A stretch of DNA of 41,248 nt from positions 1-41,248 of the forward strand of contig QZKW01000023.1 in NCBI GenBank assembly GCA_003599885.1, in the 5' to 3' direction. Origin of the DNA: Desulfobacteraceae bacterium (GTDB lineage: Bacteria; Desulfobacterota; Desulfobacteria; Desulfobacterales; Desulfosalsimonadaceae). A model generated the notes under the pieces. It was not told the DNA's origin. It made no database searches and saw only the letters and a list, made by a program, of their open reading frames with translations. Both the position numbers and the translations under genes were made by a program. Shown piece after piece: positions 30,521 to 41,188 of the stretch; positions within the stretch are counted from its first letter, which is position 1, and the number at the start of each line of letters is the position of its first letter.

Positions 30521-31125
30521 TGATGTTACTCAACCGTGTCAAAGGCACATTCCCAATTATTGTTTCTACTGTTTTATTTGTTCTCTTGGTTGCTGTTGAC
30601 GCTGTGGTCGCTTCATCGGGCGGGGAAAATGGCGGCGGTCATGGCGCCGGGTGGGTTGCCACCGATACCTATCGTGTAATGAATTTTGCTGTGCTTGCCA
30701 TTGCACTGTTCTTTCTTTTGCGTAAACCTGTTTCCCAATTTCTGGGGGATCGCATTCAGGGTATTCAGGCACAGCTCGCTGATCTTGAATCCAAGAAGAT
30801 TGAAGCTGAAAAAAAACTTGCAGAATATAATGAGCGCCTTTCTCATTTAAGCAATGAATCTGAAAAAATCATCAATCAATACAAACAGCAGGGAGAAGAC
30901 CTGCGAAAAAAGATCCTGAAAGAGGCGGAAGCTGCTGCGGGAAAACTTGAGGAACAGGCACTTCGCAATATTGAACATGAATTTAAACGGGCCAGAATTC
31001 AACTGGAACGCGAAGTGTTGGAAAAAGCGATTGCAAAGGCTGAAGATCAGCTGAAAAAAAATATAATTGACCAGGACCAGGATAAGCTTATCGAAGAATA
31101 TTTAACCAAGGTGGTGACAAAGTGA
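30520..31125 (+). CDS. atpF: ATP synthase F0 subunit b
   Basis: The second stalk subunit. The 201-aa product begins with a hydrophobic signal-like stretch (TFPIIVSTVLFVLLVAVDAVVAS), a Gly-rich linker, then a membrane segment (VMNFAVLAIALFFLL) followed by a long coiled coil to the end. Deltaproteobacterial b subunits commonly show such an N-terminal extension. It starts inside the atpF' stop (TAATG) and ends over the GTG start of atpH. Confidence 0.94.
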   Translation: MMLLNRVKGTFPIIVSTVLFVLLVAVDAVVASSGGENGGGHGAGWVATDTYRVMNFAVLAIALFFLLRKPVSQFLGDRIQGIQAQLADLESKKIEAEKKLAEYNERLSHLSNESEKIINQYKQQGEDLRKKILKEAEAAAGKLEEQALRNIEHEFKRARIQLEREVLEKAIAKAEDQLKKNIIDQDQDKLIEEYLTKVVTK

Positions 31126-31673
31126 GAAGCTCAGCTATTGCAAGACGATATGCGCAAGCATTGATTCTAATTGGCAAGGAAGATGGTCAGGCCGAAATTT
31201 ACAGGGAAGAGTTGAACAATTTGGTTGGGTTAATGGATCGGGAACCGGTATTTGAACAATCGGTCAGTAACCCCTTGTATAATGCCAAAAGCCGGAGAAA
31301 TGTGTTACAGGCTGTTCTGAAAAAACTTGAGCTGTCTCAAATAATGAATTCTTTTCTCTTGCTGCTTTTTGATAAAGGACGAATCAAATTTCTTCGTGAT
31401 GTCAGCAGTTATTACAATATACTTGCCGATGAGTTAAAAGGAATTATTCGCGCTAATCTTATTTCCGCGACCGAACTTTCCTCTGAATCGTTTGAGCAGA
31501 TACGAAATTCCCTGTCAAAACTCACCGGAAAACAGGTTTTGCTGGATACCAAGCTGGATGCCAGTCTGATTGGCGGAGTGATAACAAAAATAGGAGACCT
31601 TGTGTTGGATGGAAGCATCAAAACACAATTACAAAATATGCGAGAATCATTAAAAAGGGGTGAGAGTGTCTAA
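31122..31673 (+). CDS. atpH: ATP synthase F1 subunit delta (GTG start)
   Basis: The delta subunit ties the stalk to the top of F1. The 183-aa product has the family opening [20 protein letters not shown] and the C-terminal [25 protein letters not shown]. It starts with GTG at 31122, overlapping the atpF stop by 4 bp (GTGA), and its stop overlaps the atpA start. Confidence 0.96.
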   Translation: MRSSAIARRYAQALILIGKEDGQAEIYREELNNLVGLMDREPVFEQSVSNPLYNAKSRRNVLQAVLKKLELSQIMNSFLLLLFDKGRIKFLRDVSSYYNILADELKGIIRANLISATELSSESFEQIRNSLSKLTGKQVLLDTKLDASLIGGVITKIGDLVLDGSIKTQLQNMRESLKRGESV

Positions 31674-33190
31674 TGGAAATAAAAGCCGAAGAAATAAGCC
31701 AGATTATTAAAGACCAGATTCAGGATTTTGACAAAAAAATCGAATTAAGTGAAACCGGTGTTGTCTTATCCGTCGGTGACGGAATCGCCCGGGTTTATGG
31801 ACTTGAAAAAGTTCAGGCTTTGGAACTCGTTGAATTTCCTGGTGGTATTCTCGGGCTCGCAATGAACCTGGAAGAAGACAATGTCGGTGTTGCCATCATG
31901 GGCGAGGATATCCACATCAAAGAAGGGGATATCGTTAAGCGGACCGGGCGCATCGCCGAAGTGCCAGTCGGAGAAGCGGTTCTCGGGCGCGTTCTGGATG
32001 CGGCGGGCAAGCCTTTGGACGGAAAAGGCCCTGTTGAAACCACTGAAACCCGTCGTATTGAAATGGTTGCACCGGGTGTTATTGCACGTAAAAGCGTTCA
32101 TGAACCCTGCTATACCGGCTTGAAGGCGGTTGATGCCATGACACCGGTGGGTCGCGGTCAGCGTGAGTTGATTATCGGCGATCGTCAAATCGGGAAAACA
32201 GCTGTTGCGGTTGATGCTATTTTAGCCCAGAAAAATACCGATATTTATTGTATTTATGTTGCTTGCGGTCAGAAAAAATCAACTGTCGCGCAGGTGGTTG
32301 CTGTTCTTGAAAAAAATGGCGCCATGGAATACACAACAGTAATTGCCGCTTGTGCCAGTGACCCGGCCACGCAGCAATTCATCGCGCCTTATGCCGGTTG
32401 TTCCATGGGGGAATACTTCCGTGACAAAGGTCAGCACGCATTGATCATTTATGATGATCTTTCCAAGCAGGCCGTTGCCTATCGCCAGGTTTCCCTCCTG
32501 ATGCGTCGTCCTCCCGGACGAGAAGCATTCCCGGGAGATATTTTTTACAACCATTCGCGATTGCTGGAACGATCCGCAAAACTTAACGATGACTTGGGCG
32601 CTGGATCTTTAACCGCTCTGCCGATTATTGAAACCCAGGCGGGCGACGTATCCGCTTTTATTCCCACAAACGTTATTTCCATTACTGACGGCCAGATTTA
32701 TCTTGAGCCCAGCTTGTTTTTTGCTGGTGTGCGCCCCGCGATCAACGTCGGTCTTTCGGTTTCCCGAGTCGGTGGCGCAGCCCAGGAAAAAGCCATGAAG
32801 CAGGTTGCCGGTACACTTAGACTGGACCTTGCCCAATACAGAGAACTGGAATCATTTGCCGCTTTTGGTTCAGATTTGGATGCATCGACCCAGAGACAGC
32901 TCACCCGGGGAGCGCGTCTGGTGGAAATTTTAAAACAGCCGCAGTATCAGCCGTTATCGCTTGAACAACAGGTTTCAATTCTTTTTGCAGGAACTAAAGG
33001 TTTCCTTGATGAGTTGCCGCTGAATGTGCTGGCTAAATATGAAGCCGGTCTCTATCGGTTCATTGAAAGCCGCTATCCTCAGATCTTCTCAGGTATTGCA
33101 AAAGAAAAAAAGATCAGCGATGAAATGGATCAATTACTGAAAAAAGCACTCACAGAATACGGCGATGAGTTTAAAGACACTATTAAGTAG
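31673..33190 (+). CDS. atpA: ATP synthase F1 subunit alpha
   Basis: The non-catalytic nucleotide-binding subunit. The 505-aa product has Walker A GDRQIGKT (about 169-176) and the start block [15 protein letters not shown]. It also has the [17 protein letters not shown] signature (ATP synthase alpha/beta signature) and [20 protein letters not shown]. It begins in the atpH stop (TAATGG). A 61-bp gap precedes atpG. Confidence 0.98.
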   Translation: MEIKAEEISQIIKDQIQDFDKKIELSETGVVLSVGDGIARVYGLEKVQALELVEFPGGILGLAMNLEEDNVGVAIMGEDIHIKEGDIVKRTGRIAEVPVGEAVLGRVLDAAGKPLDGKGPVETTETRRIEMVAPGVIARKSVHEPCYTGLKAVDAMTPVGRGQRELIIGDRQIGKTAVAVDAILAQKNTDIYCIYVACGQKKSTVAQVVAVLEKNGAMEYTTVIAACASDPATQQFIAPYAGCSMGEYFRDKGQHALIIYDDLSKQAVAYRQVSLLMRRPPGREAFPGDIFYNHSRLLERSAKLNDDLGAGSLTALPIIETQAGDVSAFIPTNVISITDGQIYLEPSLFFAGVRPAINVGLSVSRVGGAAQEKAMKQVAGTLRLDLAQYRELESFAAFGSDLDASTQRQLTRGARLVEILKQPQYQPLSLEQQVSILFAGTKGFLDELPLNVLAKYEAGLYRFIESRYPQIFSGIAKEKKISDEMDQLLKKALTEYGDEFKDTIK

Positions 33191-33251
33191 CTGATGGATG
33201 ATCATACAATAATGTAATGATTAAACATATGCTGATAAGGGCAATGAATTT

Positions 33252-34142
33252 ATGGCATCATTAAAAGAAGTAAAATCAAAAATTGTCAGTGTCAAAAAGA
33301 CCAAGCAAATTACCAAAGCCATGAGCATGGTGGCAACGTCAAGATTGCGCGGTGCCCAGACTTCAATGGAAGCGTTTCGGCCTTATGCTGGAAAATTTGC
33401 GGAAGTTCTTGGCAGTATTGCGGATAAAGCTGGGGATCAGGCAAGCCCACTACTTACTCCCCGAGAAGAAGTGAAGAAAGTGCATATTGTGTTGCTGACT
33501 TCTGATCGTGGATTGTGCGGCGGTTTCAATTTCAATCTGATTGAAGAAGCTGAAACGCTGATGAAAGAAAAATCAGCTCAGGGGGTTGAAGTCAGCTTCA
33601 CCAATTTCGGGAAAAAAGGCCGGGATTGGTGCCGTAACAGAGGCTTGAAGATTTCCAAAGAATATTTGAATGTCGTTGGTGGAAAATTTGATTTTAGTGT
33701 TGCATCCAAATCAGGGCAGGAACTGATTGATGGTTTTATAAGCGGTAATTTTGATGAAATCTATGTCATCTATGCCAACTTCCAGGGAATGGCGAATCAG
33801 CCCCCTGTAATCAAACAGCTTTTACCGATTCCTGCAATTGAGAAATCTGATGTTGAAAAAGATGAAAATACGACGTTTATGGCTGAGCATATTATTGAAC
33901 CGTCTCCTGATGAACTGTTAAATGAAATGCTACCGAAGAATATTTTCATTCAGATTTATAATTCATTGCTGGAGACATCGACCAGTGAACATGCCGCACG
34001 CATGAAGGCGATGGATAATGCAACAAAAGCTTGCAATGACATGATTGGTAATTTGACATTGGCTTATAATAAGGCCCGGCAGACGGCAATCACCATGGAA
34101 CTTATGGATATCGTCGGCGGCGCTGAGGCACTCAAGGGATAA
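33252..34142 (+). CDS. atpG: ATP synthase F1 subunit gamma
   Basis: The central rotor shaft. The 296-aa product has the two end helices that form the coiled-coil shaft (ASLKEVKSKIVSVKKTKQIT at the start). The end carries EHAARMKAMDNATKACNDMI and LAYNKARQTAITMELMDIVGGAEAL. Length is typical. Confidence 0.97.
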   Translation: MASLKEVKSKIVSVKKTKQITKAMSMVATSRLRGAQTSMEAFRPYAGKFAEVLGSIADKAGDQASPLLTPREEVKKVHIVLLTSDRGLCGGFNFNLIEEAETLMKEKSAQGVEVSFTNFGKKGRDWCRNRGLKISKEYLNVVGGKFDFSVASKSGQELIDGFISGNFDEIYVIYANFQGMANQPPVIKQLLPIPAIEKSDVEKDENTTFMAEHIIEPSPDELLNEMLPKNIFIQIYNSLLETSTSEHAARMKAMDNATKACNDMIGNLTLAYNKARQTAITMELMDIVGGAEALKG

Positions 34143-34176
34143 CCCGCAAATTAATATGCGTTATATAGTCTTTTAG

Positions 34177-35598
<1,422 letters not shown>

Positions 35599-35616
35599 TC
35601 AAGTTGAGGGAAGCCC

Positions 35617-36033
35617 ATGGCTGAATTATTAAAATTAGAAGTCGTTACCCCTGCCAAATATGTTGTCAGCGAGGATGTCGAAATCGTGATGGCGCCGGGG
35701 ACTCTTGGTGAATTCGGTGTATTAAGTGGTCATACGCCATTTTTAACTTCTCTTAAAACTGGCAGAATCCTTTATAAGGATGCTAACAGTAAGGAAAAGA
35801 TGTTGTTTGTGAGCGGCGGTTTTGCTGAAGCCACTCCTAACCGGGTGACAATTCTGGCTGAATCTGCCGAGAAAAGCATTGACATTGATGTTAATCGTGC
35901 CAAAGCTGCTCTTGAACGCGCACAAAAGCGTCTTGCTGAACAAAAATCTGAAAATATCAATTTTGAAAGAGCCAAAAGTGCGATGTATCGTGCAATTGAA
36001 CGCATTAGAATTGCAGAAACCAGAGGCTTGTAA
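35617..36033 (+). CDS. atpC: ATP synthase F1 subunit epsilon
   Basis: The epsilon subunit couples rotor to c-ring and can inhibit ATP hydrolysis. The 138-aa product has the N-terminal beta-sandwich (LEVVTPAKYVVSEDVEIVMAPG...FGVLSGHTPFLTSL) and the C-terminal two-helix region (AKAALERAQKRLAEQ...AMYRAIERIRIAE), so the regulatory helices are present. It ends the operon, and the terminator palindrome lies about 70 bp on. Confidence 0.96.
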   Translation: MAELLKLEVVTPAKYVVSEDVEIVMAPGTLGEFGVLSGHTPFLTSLKTGRILYKDANSKEKMLFVSGGFAEATPNRVTILAESAEKSIDIDVNRAKAALERAQKRLAEQKSENINFERAKSAMYRAIERIRIAETRGL

Positions 36034-36099
36034 GATTAAATATTGAATATTTTGTCGAATCCTTTTGATTTGACACTTCAATTATTATCAGTGCATTTG

Positions 36100-36138
36100 A
36101 AAAGGACAAATCAACTAGTTGATTTGTCCTTTTTTTTT
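36100..36138 (+). terminator. 34-bp perfect palindrome terminator of the atp operon
   Basis: Arms of 17 bases each (36100-36116 and 36117-36133; centre ACT|AGT) are exactly complementary, and nine T follow from 36130. It should give a long, loop-free hairpin. It lies only 25 bp before glmU, with no promoter in between that I can see. Confidence 0.9.
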
Positions 36139-36163
36139 AAGTTAACTGACAGAGAAAAGAAAT

Positions 36164-36919
36164 ATGGAAAAACAACCTGAATCAGTTGTTGTTGTGGTTT
36201 TGGCTGCCGGAAAAGGCACTCGGATGAAATCTGATAAAGCCAAGGTGCTTCATCCTGTTTGTGACCGCCCGATGATATTGCATGTCGTTGATACCGCCAC
36301 CCAGGTGGCTGGCAAAGAGATTGTTATCGTTGTCGGGAATCAGTCTGAAGAAGTGAAAAATGTTGTTTCACAAGAAGCAGAAGTTGTTTTTGCACTTCAA
36401 CAAGAGCAAAGAGGCACCGGACATGCTGTAAAAAGTGCTTTGCCGGTATTGCCTGGATATTCAACGCAGGTTGTCATTTTGTCCGGAGATGTGCCATTAA
36501 TCAAAGCCCCAACGGTTAATGCGTTGCTGAATGTCCATATTAATCAGAAAAACGATATTACTGTTCTCGGAGTTCGACTTGAAAATCCTTTTGGTTACGG
36601 CCGTATTATAGTCAATAATGCTGGAGATGTTGCAAAAATTGTGGAAGAAGCCGATGCCACAGAAACTCAAAAACAAATTACTATTGTTAATTCAGGTATT
36701 TATTGTGTGAAAAGACAGTTTTTGGAGATTTCGTTGACTCAGCTTCGGTCAGACAATAGACAAAATGAAATTTACTTGACGGATATCGTGGAAGTCGCAA
36801 AGAATCATGACAAGAAAATTGGTTTGATGATTTGTAAAGATGAAACGGAGGTTTTGGGCGTGAACACTCCTCAAGACTTGCTGAATGTGGAATCCCTCAT
36901 GATAGCAGCCAGAAAATAA
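36164..36919 (+). CDS. glmU: GlmU-type UDP-GlcNAc pyrophosphorylase domain only
   Basis: The protein has the N-terminal uridylyltransferase domain of GlmU, which makes UDP-GlcNAc from GlcNAc-1-P and UTP. Motifs are LAAGKGTRMKSDKAKVLHP (nucleotide loop and catalytic Lys), QQEQRGTGHAVK, LSGDVPLI (metal Asp), GYGRII, IVNSGIYC and NEIYLTDIV. The frame stops at 251 aa, whereas bifunctional GlmU is about 450 aa. The left-handed beta-helix acetyltransferase half is absent, and I see no trace of hexapeptide repeats in the 60 bp after the stop. Either another protein supplies the GlcN-1-P acetyltransferase or this is a paralogue next to a full-length copy elsewhere. Confidence 0.93.
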   Translation: MEKQPESVVVVVLAAGKGTRMKSDKAKVLHPVCDRPMILHVVDTATQVAGKEIVIVVGNQSEEVKNVVSQEAEVVFALQQEQRGTGHAVKSALPVLPGYSTQVVILSGDVPLIKAPTVNALLNVHINQKNDITVLGVRLENPFGYGRIIVNNAGDVAKIVEEADATETQKQITIVNSGIYCVKRQFLEISLTQLRSDNRQNEIYLTDIVEVAKNHDKKIGLMICKDETEVLGVNTPQDLLNVESLMIAARK

Positions 36920-36920
36920 C

Positions 36921-36950
36921 TTGACTTTAAAACATTGCAACCCTTATACT
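36921..36950 (+). promoter_or_regulatory. sigma70-type promoter for zapB-like/zapA
   Basis: TTGACT (36921-36926), 18-bp spacer, TATACT (36945-36950). Both boxes are near consensus and start 1 bp after the glmU stop. Confidence 0.6.
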
Positions 36951-36979
36951 TTAGCCATGATAGATAAGTGAGGAAAAAA

Positions 36980-37228
36980 TTGGAAAATAACAATGTGATG
37001 CGCCAATTTGACCAGATTGAAGAAAAGGTTGGAAATTTAATTGAGCGATGTAAATTACTTGGAAAATTAAATTCTGAGCTTTCCGCAAAAGTCAAAAGCC
37101 TGGAGGCAGAGCTTACTGAAAAGGTTGAAACAGAAAATAAGCATTCGGAACAAAAGGCGTTAATTCGGTCTAAGATAGACAACTTATTGTCAAAACTGGA
37201 TATGTTTAATGAAAACAAGGTTGAGTAA
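36980..37228 (+). CDS. zapB: ZapB-like small coiled-coil protein
   Basis: A product of 82 aa (from TTG at 36980, AGGA 6 bp upstream) or 86 aa (GTG at 36968). It is a continuous charged coiled coil with heptad-like Leu/Ile spacing (QIEEKVGNLIERCKLLGKLNSELSAK... then SKIDNLLSKLDMF). ZapB is a coiled-coil Z-ring-associated protein, and position directly before zapA supports the call. Sequence alone does not prove orthology. It precedes zapA by 15 bp. Confidence 0.7.
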   Translation: MENNNVMRQFDQIEEKVGNLIERCKLLGKLNSELSAKVKSLEAELTEKVETENKHSEQKALIRSKIDNLLSKLDMFNENKVE

Positions 37229-37243
37229 AATGGTTTTCATTAA

Positions 37244-37555
37244 ATGGAGAGAGTGGTTATAACAGGCGTGGAACAAGTCATTAAAATCGAACTGCTGGGC
37301 GAAACATTTAAGTTTAAATCTGAAGAAACACGTTCGGACCTAAAGGAAATTTTGTCATATTTAATGAGCGAGTTACATAAAGTCGAGGACCAGTTTCCTT
37401 CGCATGCTTTAAAAACAAACAAGGCAGCGATATTGGTTATGACAGCATTAAATATATCAAAACAGTATGTGGCGCTGGTCAATAGTCATTCAGATTTTAT
37501 AAATAGCGTGTCATCAAGGGTGACGGAAATTGATAACATGCTCGTGGTGAAATAA
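37244..37555 (+). CDS. zapA: cell division protein ZapA
   Basis: ZapA bundles FtsZ filaments. The 103-aa product has the family N-terminal globular part (VIKIELLGETFKFKSEETRSDLKEIL...YLMSEL) and a C-terminal helix with the NKAAILVMTALNISKQYVAL motif. The ATG at 37244 has only a weak ribosome binding site, and GTG codons at 37253 and 37268 are possible alternatives. The 6S RNA gene follows 120 bp downstream, the same zapA-ssrS order as in gammaproteobacteria. Confidence 0.9.
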   Translation: MERVVITGVEQVIKIELLGETFKFKSEETRSDLKEILSYLMSELHKVEDQFPSHALKTNKAAILVMTALNISKQYVALVNSHSDFINSVSSRVTEIDNMLVVK

Positions 37556-37674
37556 TTATTAAATGGTTTCGCGCAGGAATATCAGTTCGGTTTAAAAGCA
37601 CGTTATGAATCTCTCTGCTCTCGGTAAACGCCCCTGAATATTCTTTTTCGCTATTTGAATTAAAAGATATCTCT

Positions 37675-37850
37675 TACCCCTGCTGTGTTCGTGATTGGAT
37701 TATGTACCTTGACCCAATACTTACATTTAGGGAGCTTTCGCTAGTTTTGGTGAGCAAGTTCCGCTTGTACGGAAAAGCCTAAAGAAACTATAAAGCGCCC
37801 ACCTTGACAGTCGGTTCAAGGTTTATTCAACACGGCTCCGCGGGGGTATT
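37675..37850 (+). ncRNA. ssrS: 6S RNA
   Basis: 6S RNA mimics an open promoter and holds the housekeeping RNA polymerase in stationary phase. The ends close: CCCCTGCTGTG (37677-37687) faces CACGGCTCCGCGGGG (37831-37845). The conserved core is readily seen: TTGGTGAGC (37747-37755), CGGAAAAGCCTAAA (37770-37783), AACT, then CACCTTGAC and GGTTCAAGG (37800-37822). These match the E. coli pattern TTGGTGAGC, GAGAAGCCTTAAAACTG, CACCTTGA, GGTTCAAGG. The exact ends are estimated to a few bases. Confidence 0.9.
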
Positions 37851-37877
37851 ATTTATTCAGCCGAATGCTTCATTATG

Positions 37878-37920
37878 GGAACGTCATTATTTTATCAATG
37901 GCTGTTCCTGTCTGTTTTTT
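37878..37920 (+). terminator. candidate terminator after 6S RNA
   Basis: GGAAC (37878-37882) and CATT pair with AATG and GTTCC (37904-37908) around an 8-base loop, with a short internal bulge; TTTTTT follows at 37915-37920 after TGTCTG. The T-run is offset, so it may be weak or a processing site. Confidence 0.4.
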
Positions 37921-38035
37921 CTGTTCTTTAGCGCATCACTCAGCATACCAATTACATCTTTTTAAATTTTGCTTATTCATCAATGTCTTATTTAAGGCAT
38001 TGTATTCTATAATATTTCATGCAGGGAGACAGTGA

Positions 38036-39598
38036 ATGAATGGAACATATATTTTATTAATAATAATTGGCGCGGCATTAGGTTTTTTAGGAGCGCATTT
38101 TTACCGCGAGCGGATTGCCTCGCAAAAAATGAAGGATGCAGAGGACAAGTCTGCAATGATCGTTGCTTCGGCTGAACGTAAAGCAGAGACATTGATCAAA
38201 GAATCACAACTGGAAGCCAAAGATCGTCTTTTAAAAATGAAAAGCGATTTTGATGCAGAAACAGCAGAAGCGCGATCTGAGCTTAAAAAAATTGAAAACC
38301 GGATACAGCAAAAAGAAGAAAATATTGAAAAGAAAAATGAGCAGGTTGAACTCCAGTTAAAAGAAGCAAACCGGATAGAAAAGGATATTTCAAAAAGAGA
38401 AGCCAAAATTACAAGTCTGGAACAAAATTATAACGAACTGATCAGCCAGCAGAAAAAGCAGTTGGAGACGTTATCCGGACTTACTGCTGAGGGCGCAAAA
38501 GAACTGCTGATTCAATCAATGGAAAATGAAGCCCGTCATGATGCGGCGGTCCTTGTGAAAAGAATCACCGCTGAGGCAAAAGAAAATGCGGACAAAGACG
38601 CTAAAAAAATCATGGCAACCGCCATGCAGCGCTATGCTGGTGATTTTGTCGCTGAACGCACTGTATCCGTTGTCCAGTTGCCAGATGATGAAATGAAAGG
38701 CCGTATTATCGGCAGGGAAGGGCGCAATATCAGGGCGCTTGAGGCGGCAACCGGCATTGATTTAATTATTGATGACACTCCGGAAGCAGTTATTTTATCG
38801 GGTTTTAACCCGGTCAGAAGAGAGATCGCTCGACTTTCCCTTCTGCGTTTAATTGAAGATGGACGGATCCATCCGGCAAGGATTGAGGATGTTGTCAAAA
38901 AGATCACTGAGGAAGTTGAAATCGATATTAAGGAAGCCGGTGACCAGGCAGCCTTCGACTTAGGGGTTCACGGCATCAGTACCGAATTGATTCGGGTACT
39001 TGGCCGGTTAAAGTTTCGGACAAGTTACTCGCAGAATGTCCTTCAGCATTCGGTTGAAGTGGGATTTTTATGCGGCGCCATGGCGGCGGAGCTCGGATTA
39101 AACGTGAAGCTGGCCAAACGGATTGGGTTGCTGCATGACATTGGTAAAGCGATTGATCATGAGGTTGATGGCGCCCATGCGGATCTTGGTGCAAAACTGG
39201 CCAAAAAATGCGGAGAGTCGCCGAAAGTCGTTTATGCGATTGCCGCCCACCATGAAGCGGTGCCGCCTGAATCGGTTTATGATCTCTTGGTTCAGGCTGC
39301 TGACAGCCTTTCCGGAGCAAGGCCCGGCGCACGTAAGGAATTGCTTGAAAATTATATTAAGCGCCTTGACGAACTGGAAGGCATCGCCAATTCTTTTAAA
39401 GGAGTTTCCAATTCATACGCCATTCAGGCGGGCCGGGAACTTCGTGTTATTGTAGACGGCGGCTCCCTCACAGACGACGAATCGGTCATGTTGAGTAAGG
39501 ATATTGTTAAGAAAATTGAAGAATTGCTGACATTCCCCGGGCAGATTAAAGTGACAGTGATCCGGGAGACCCGGGCAGTGGAATTCGCGAATAAATAA
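38036..39598 (+). CDS. rny: ribonuclease Y
   Basis: RNase Y is a membrane-anchored endoribonuclease starting mRNA decay. The 520-aa product has an N-terminal membrane helix ([19 protein letters not shown]), a long coiled coil (about 25-190), a KH domain ([29 protein letters not shown]), and an HD domain with the catalytic [22 protein letters not shown] and [18 protein letters not shown] upstream of the ATG and a perfect TATAAT near 38011 suggest its own promoter. Length is typical. Confidence 0.97.
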   Translation: MNGTYILLIIIGAALGFLGAHFYRERIASQKMKDAEDKSAMIVASAERKAETLIKESQLEAKDRLLKMKSDFDAETAEARSELKKIENRIQQKEENIEKKNEQVELQLKEANRIEKDISKREAKITSLEQNYNELISQQKKQLETLSGLTAEGAKELLIQSMENEARHDAAVLVKRITAEAKENADKDAKKIMATAMQRYAGDFVAERTVSVVQLPDDEMKGRIIGREGRNIRALEAATGIDLIIDDTPEAVILSGFNPVRREIARLSLLRLIEDGRIHPARIEDVVKKITEEVEIDIKEAGDQAAFDLGVHGISTELIRVLGRLKFRTSYSQNVLQHSVEVGFLCGAMAAELGLNVKLAKRIGLLHDIGKAIDHEVDGAHADLGAKLAKKCGESPKVVYAIAAHHEAVPPESVYDLLVQAADSLSGARPGARKELLENYIKRLDELEGIANSFKGVSNSYAIQAGRELRVIVDGGSLTDDESVMLSKDIVKKIEELLTFPGQIKVTVIRETRAVEFANK

Positions 39599-39610
39599 GG
39601 AATGTTGTTG

Positions 39611-40918
39611 ATGAATGCCATAGATACGCTTCTGGAACGCGGTTTTATTGAAAACCGGACTCATGACAAAGAGCTTGATGATTATGTGAATGCCGGCAAT
39701 GTTTCCTGTTATATCGGTTTTGATCCCACAGCTTCAAGTCTTCATGTCGGCAGCCTGGTGCCGATCATGTCCCTTGCCCACATGCAGCGGGGAGGTCACC
39801 GGCCCATCGCGCTTGTGGGCGGAGGTACCGGTCTTATCGGAGACCCGAGCGGCAAAACGGAAATGAGGAAACTTATCACCAAAGAAGATGTGGAATTCAA
39901 CAAAAAGGCGTTAAAAAAGCAACTGTCCAATTTTATAGATTTTAATAATAGCCAAGGCGAACTGGTGGATAACGCCGACTGGCTCACCGGACTCGGTTAT
40001 ATCGATTTCTTAAGGGATATAGGCCGGTATTTTTCAGTGAATCGGATGGTTAAAGCCGAAAGTTATAAATTGCGGCTGGAATCGGAAGAAGGCTTAAGTT
40101 TTATCGAATTCAATTATATGTTATTGCAGGCCTATGATTTTTTTAAACTTGCCGAATCTCACGGATGCCTGCTTCAAATGGGGGGCAGTGACCAGTGGGG
40201 CAATATCGTTGCTGGTGTCGATCTGGTTCGGCGCAAACTCCAGAAAACGGCATTTGGTATCACCTTTCCGCTGATTACCACCAGCAGTGGGGCAAAAATG
40301 GGAAAAACTGCCAGCGGGGCTGTTTGGCTTGACCCGGAAAGGACTTCGCCCTATGAGTATTTCCAGTTCTGGGTCAATACCGATGACAAGGATGTTTCAA
40401 GATTTCTTGCATTGTTTACTTTTTTGCCCATGCTGGAAATCAAGGAAGTCGATGCGTTAGAGGGGGCGGACATCAACGCCGCCAAATCCATTCTGGCCTA
40501 TGAAGCGACAAAAATATGCCATGGTGAAGATGCGGCAAATAATGCATTGCTCGCTGCTGTTTCCAATTTTGGGGCAAGGCAGATTAAGGGATCGATTTTG
40601 CCCTCAAGCAGCCTTTCAAGAGGCGACGGTCGCGTCCATTCAAAAAGCGAGTATGAAGTCAATGACAACACGCCGTCTACCTTGTTTGAAGCCGCCGATC
40701 TGGAAGCCGGTATTCCAGCTTTTAAACTGTATCAGCAAATCGGGCTTGCCCACTCCGGTAGTGAAGCGCGGCGGCTTATATCGCAGGGTGGCGCATATGT
40801 TAACGGCAATCGAATAGATTCAGATGATTATATGATTTCACTTTCCCATGCTCAAAATGGTGAAATTGAACTGCGAGCAGGTAAGAAAAAATTTCACAAA
40901 ATAATAATTAAAATGTGA
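39611..40918 (+). CDS. tyrS: tyrosyl-tRNA synthetase
   Basis: TyrRS charges tRNA-Tyr. From the ATG at 39611 (AAGGA 9 bp upstream) the class I enzyme of 435 aa has the HIGH-equivalent HVGS (45-48) in DPTASSLHVGSLV, the tyrosine-binding MGGSDQWGNI, and the KMSKS-equivalent KMGKT near 229-233. A C-terminal S4 RNA-binding domain follows (IPAFKLYQQIGLAHSGSEARRLISQGGAYVNGNRI). An ATG at 39602 lies too close to the ribosome binding site. It is 12 bp after rny, so cotranscription is likely, and the rRNA promoter begins 10 bp after the stop. Confidence 0.97.
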   Translation: MNAIDTLLERGFIENRTHDKELDDYVNAGNVSCYIGFDPTASSLHVGSLVPIMSLAHMQRGGHRPIALVGGGTGLIGDPSGKTEMRKLITKEDVEFNKKALKKQLSNFIDFNNSQGELVDNADWLTGLGYIDFLRDIGRYFSVNRMVKAESYKLRLESEEGLSFIEFNYMLLQAYDFFKLAESHGCLLQMGGSDQWGNIVAGVDLVRRKLQKTAFGITFPLITTSSGAKMGKTASGAVWLDPERTSPYEYFQFWVNTDDKDVSRFLALFTFLPMLEIKEVDALEGADINAAKSILAYEATKICHGEDAANNALLAAVSNFGARQIKGSILPSSSLSRGDGRVHSKSEYEVNDNTPSTLFEAADLEAGIPAFKLYQQIGLAHSGSEARRLISQGGAYVNGNRIDSDDYMISLSHAQNGEIELRAGKKKFHKIIIKM

Positions 40919-40927
40919 CAAAACCTG

Positions 40928-40956
40928 TTGACAAGAGTTTTGAGTTTCTATATAAA
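40928..40956 (+). promoter_or_regulatory. rRNA operon promoter
   Basis: TTGACA (40928-40933), 17-bp spacer, TATAAA (40951-40956), near-perfect and 10 bp after the tyrS stop. Predicted start near 40963. No separate terminator for tyrS is visible, so readthrough from tyrS may enter the rRNA leader. Confidence 0.85.
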
Positions 40957-41056
40957 GTATTCTTTCCCAAACACTGAAAAACCGTTTGAGAAAAACCGGA
41001 TCAAAAATACGATTCGGTCAAAAAGGCAGATTGTTTAACGCAACGACCGATGCCTT

Positions 41057-41068
41057 TGATCTTTGAAA
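41057..41068 (+). promoter_or_regulatory. boxA-like antitermination site in rRNA leader
   Basis: TGATCTTTGAAA (41057-41068) resembles the boxA element of rRNA leaders (TGCTCTTTA type), which recruits Nus factors. It lies about 120 bp before the 16S start. An 8-bp hairpin (ACCGGATC with GATTCGGT) also lies upstream in the leader. Confidence 0.55.
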
Positions 41069-41188
41069 ACTAAATAGTGATGTAAGAAATAAGGGTCTTA
41101 AGTTAATTTCAGGATTAATTAAGCTTTATCGAGAAATTGATGGGTTTGATTACAGATTAATGAGATACGCCTTCGGGTGTAGAGATAT

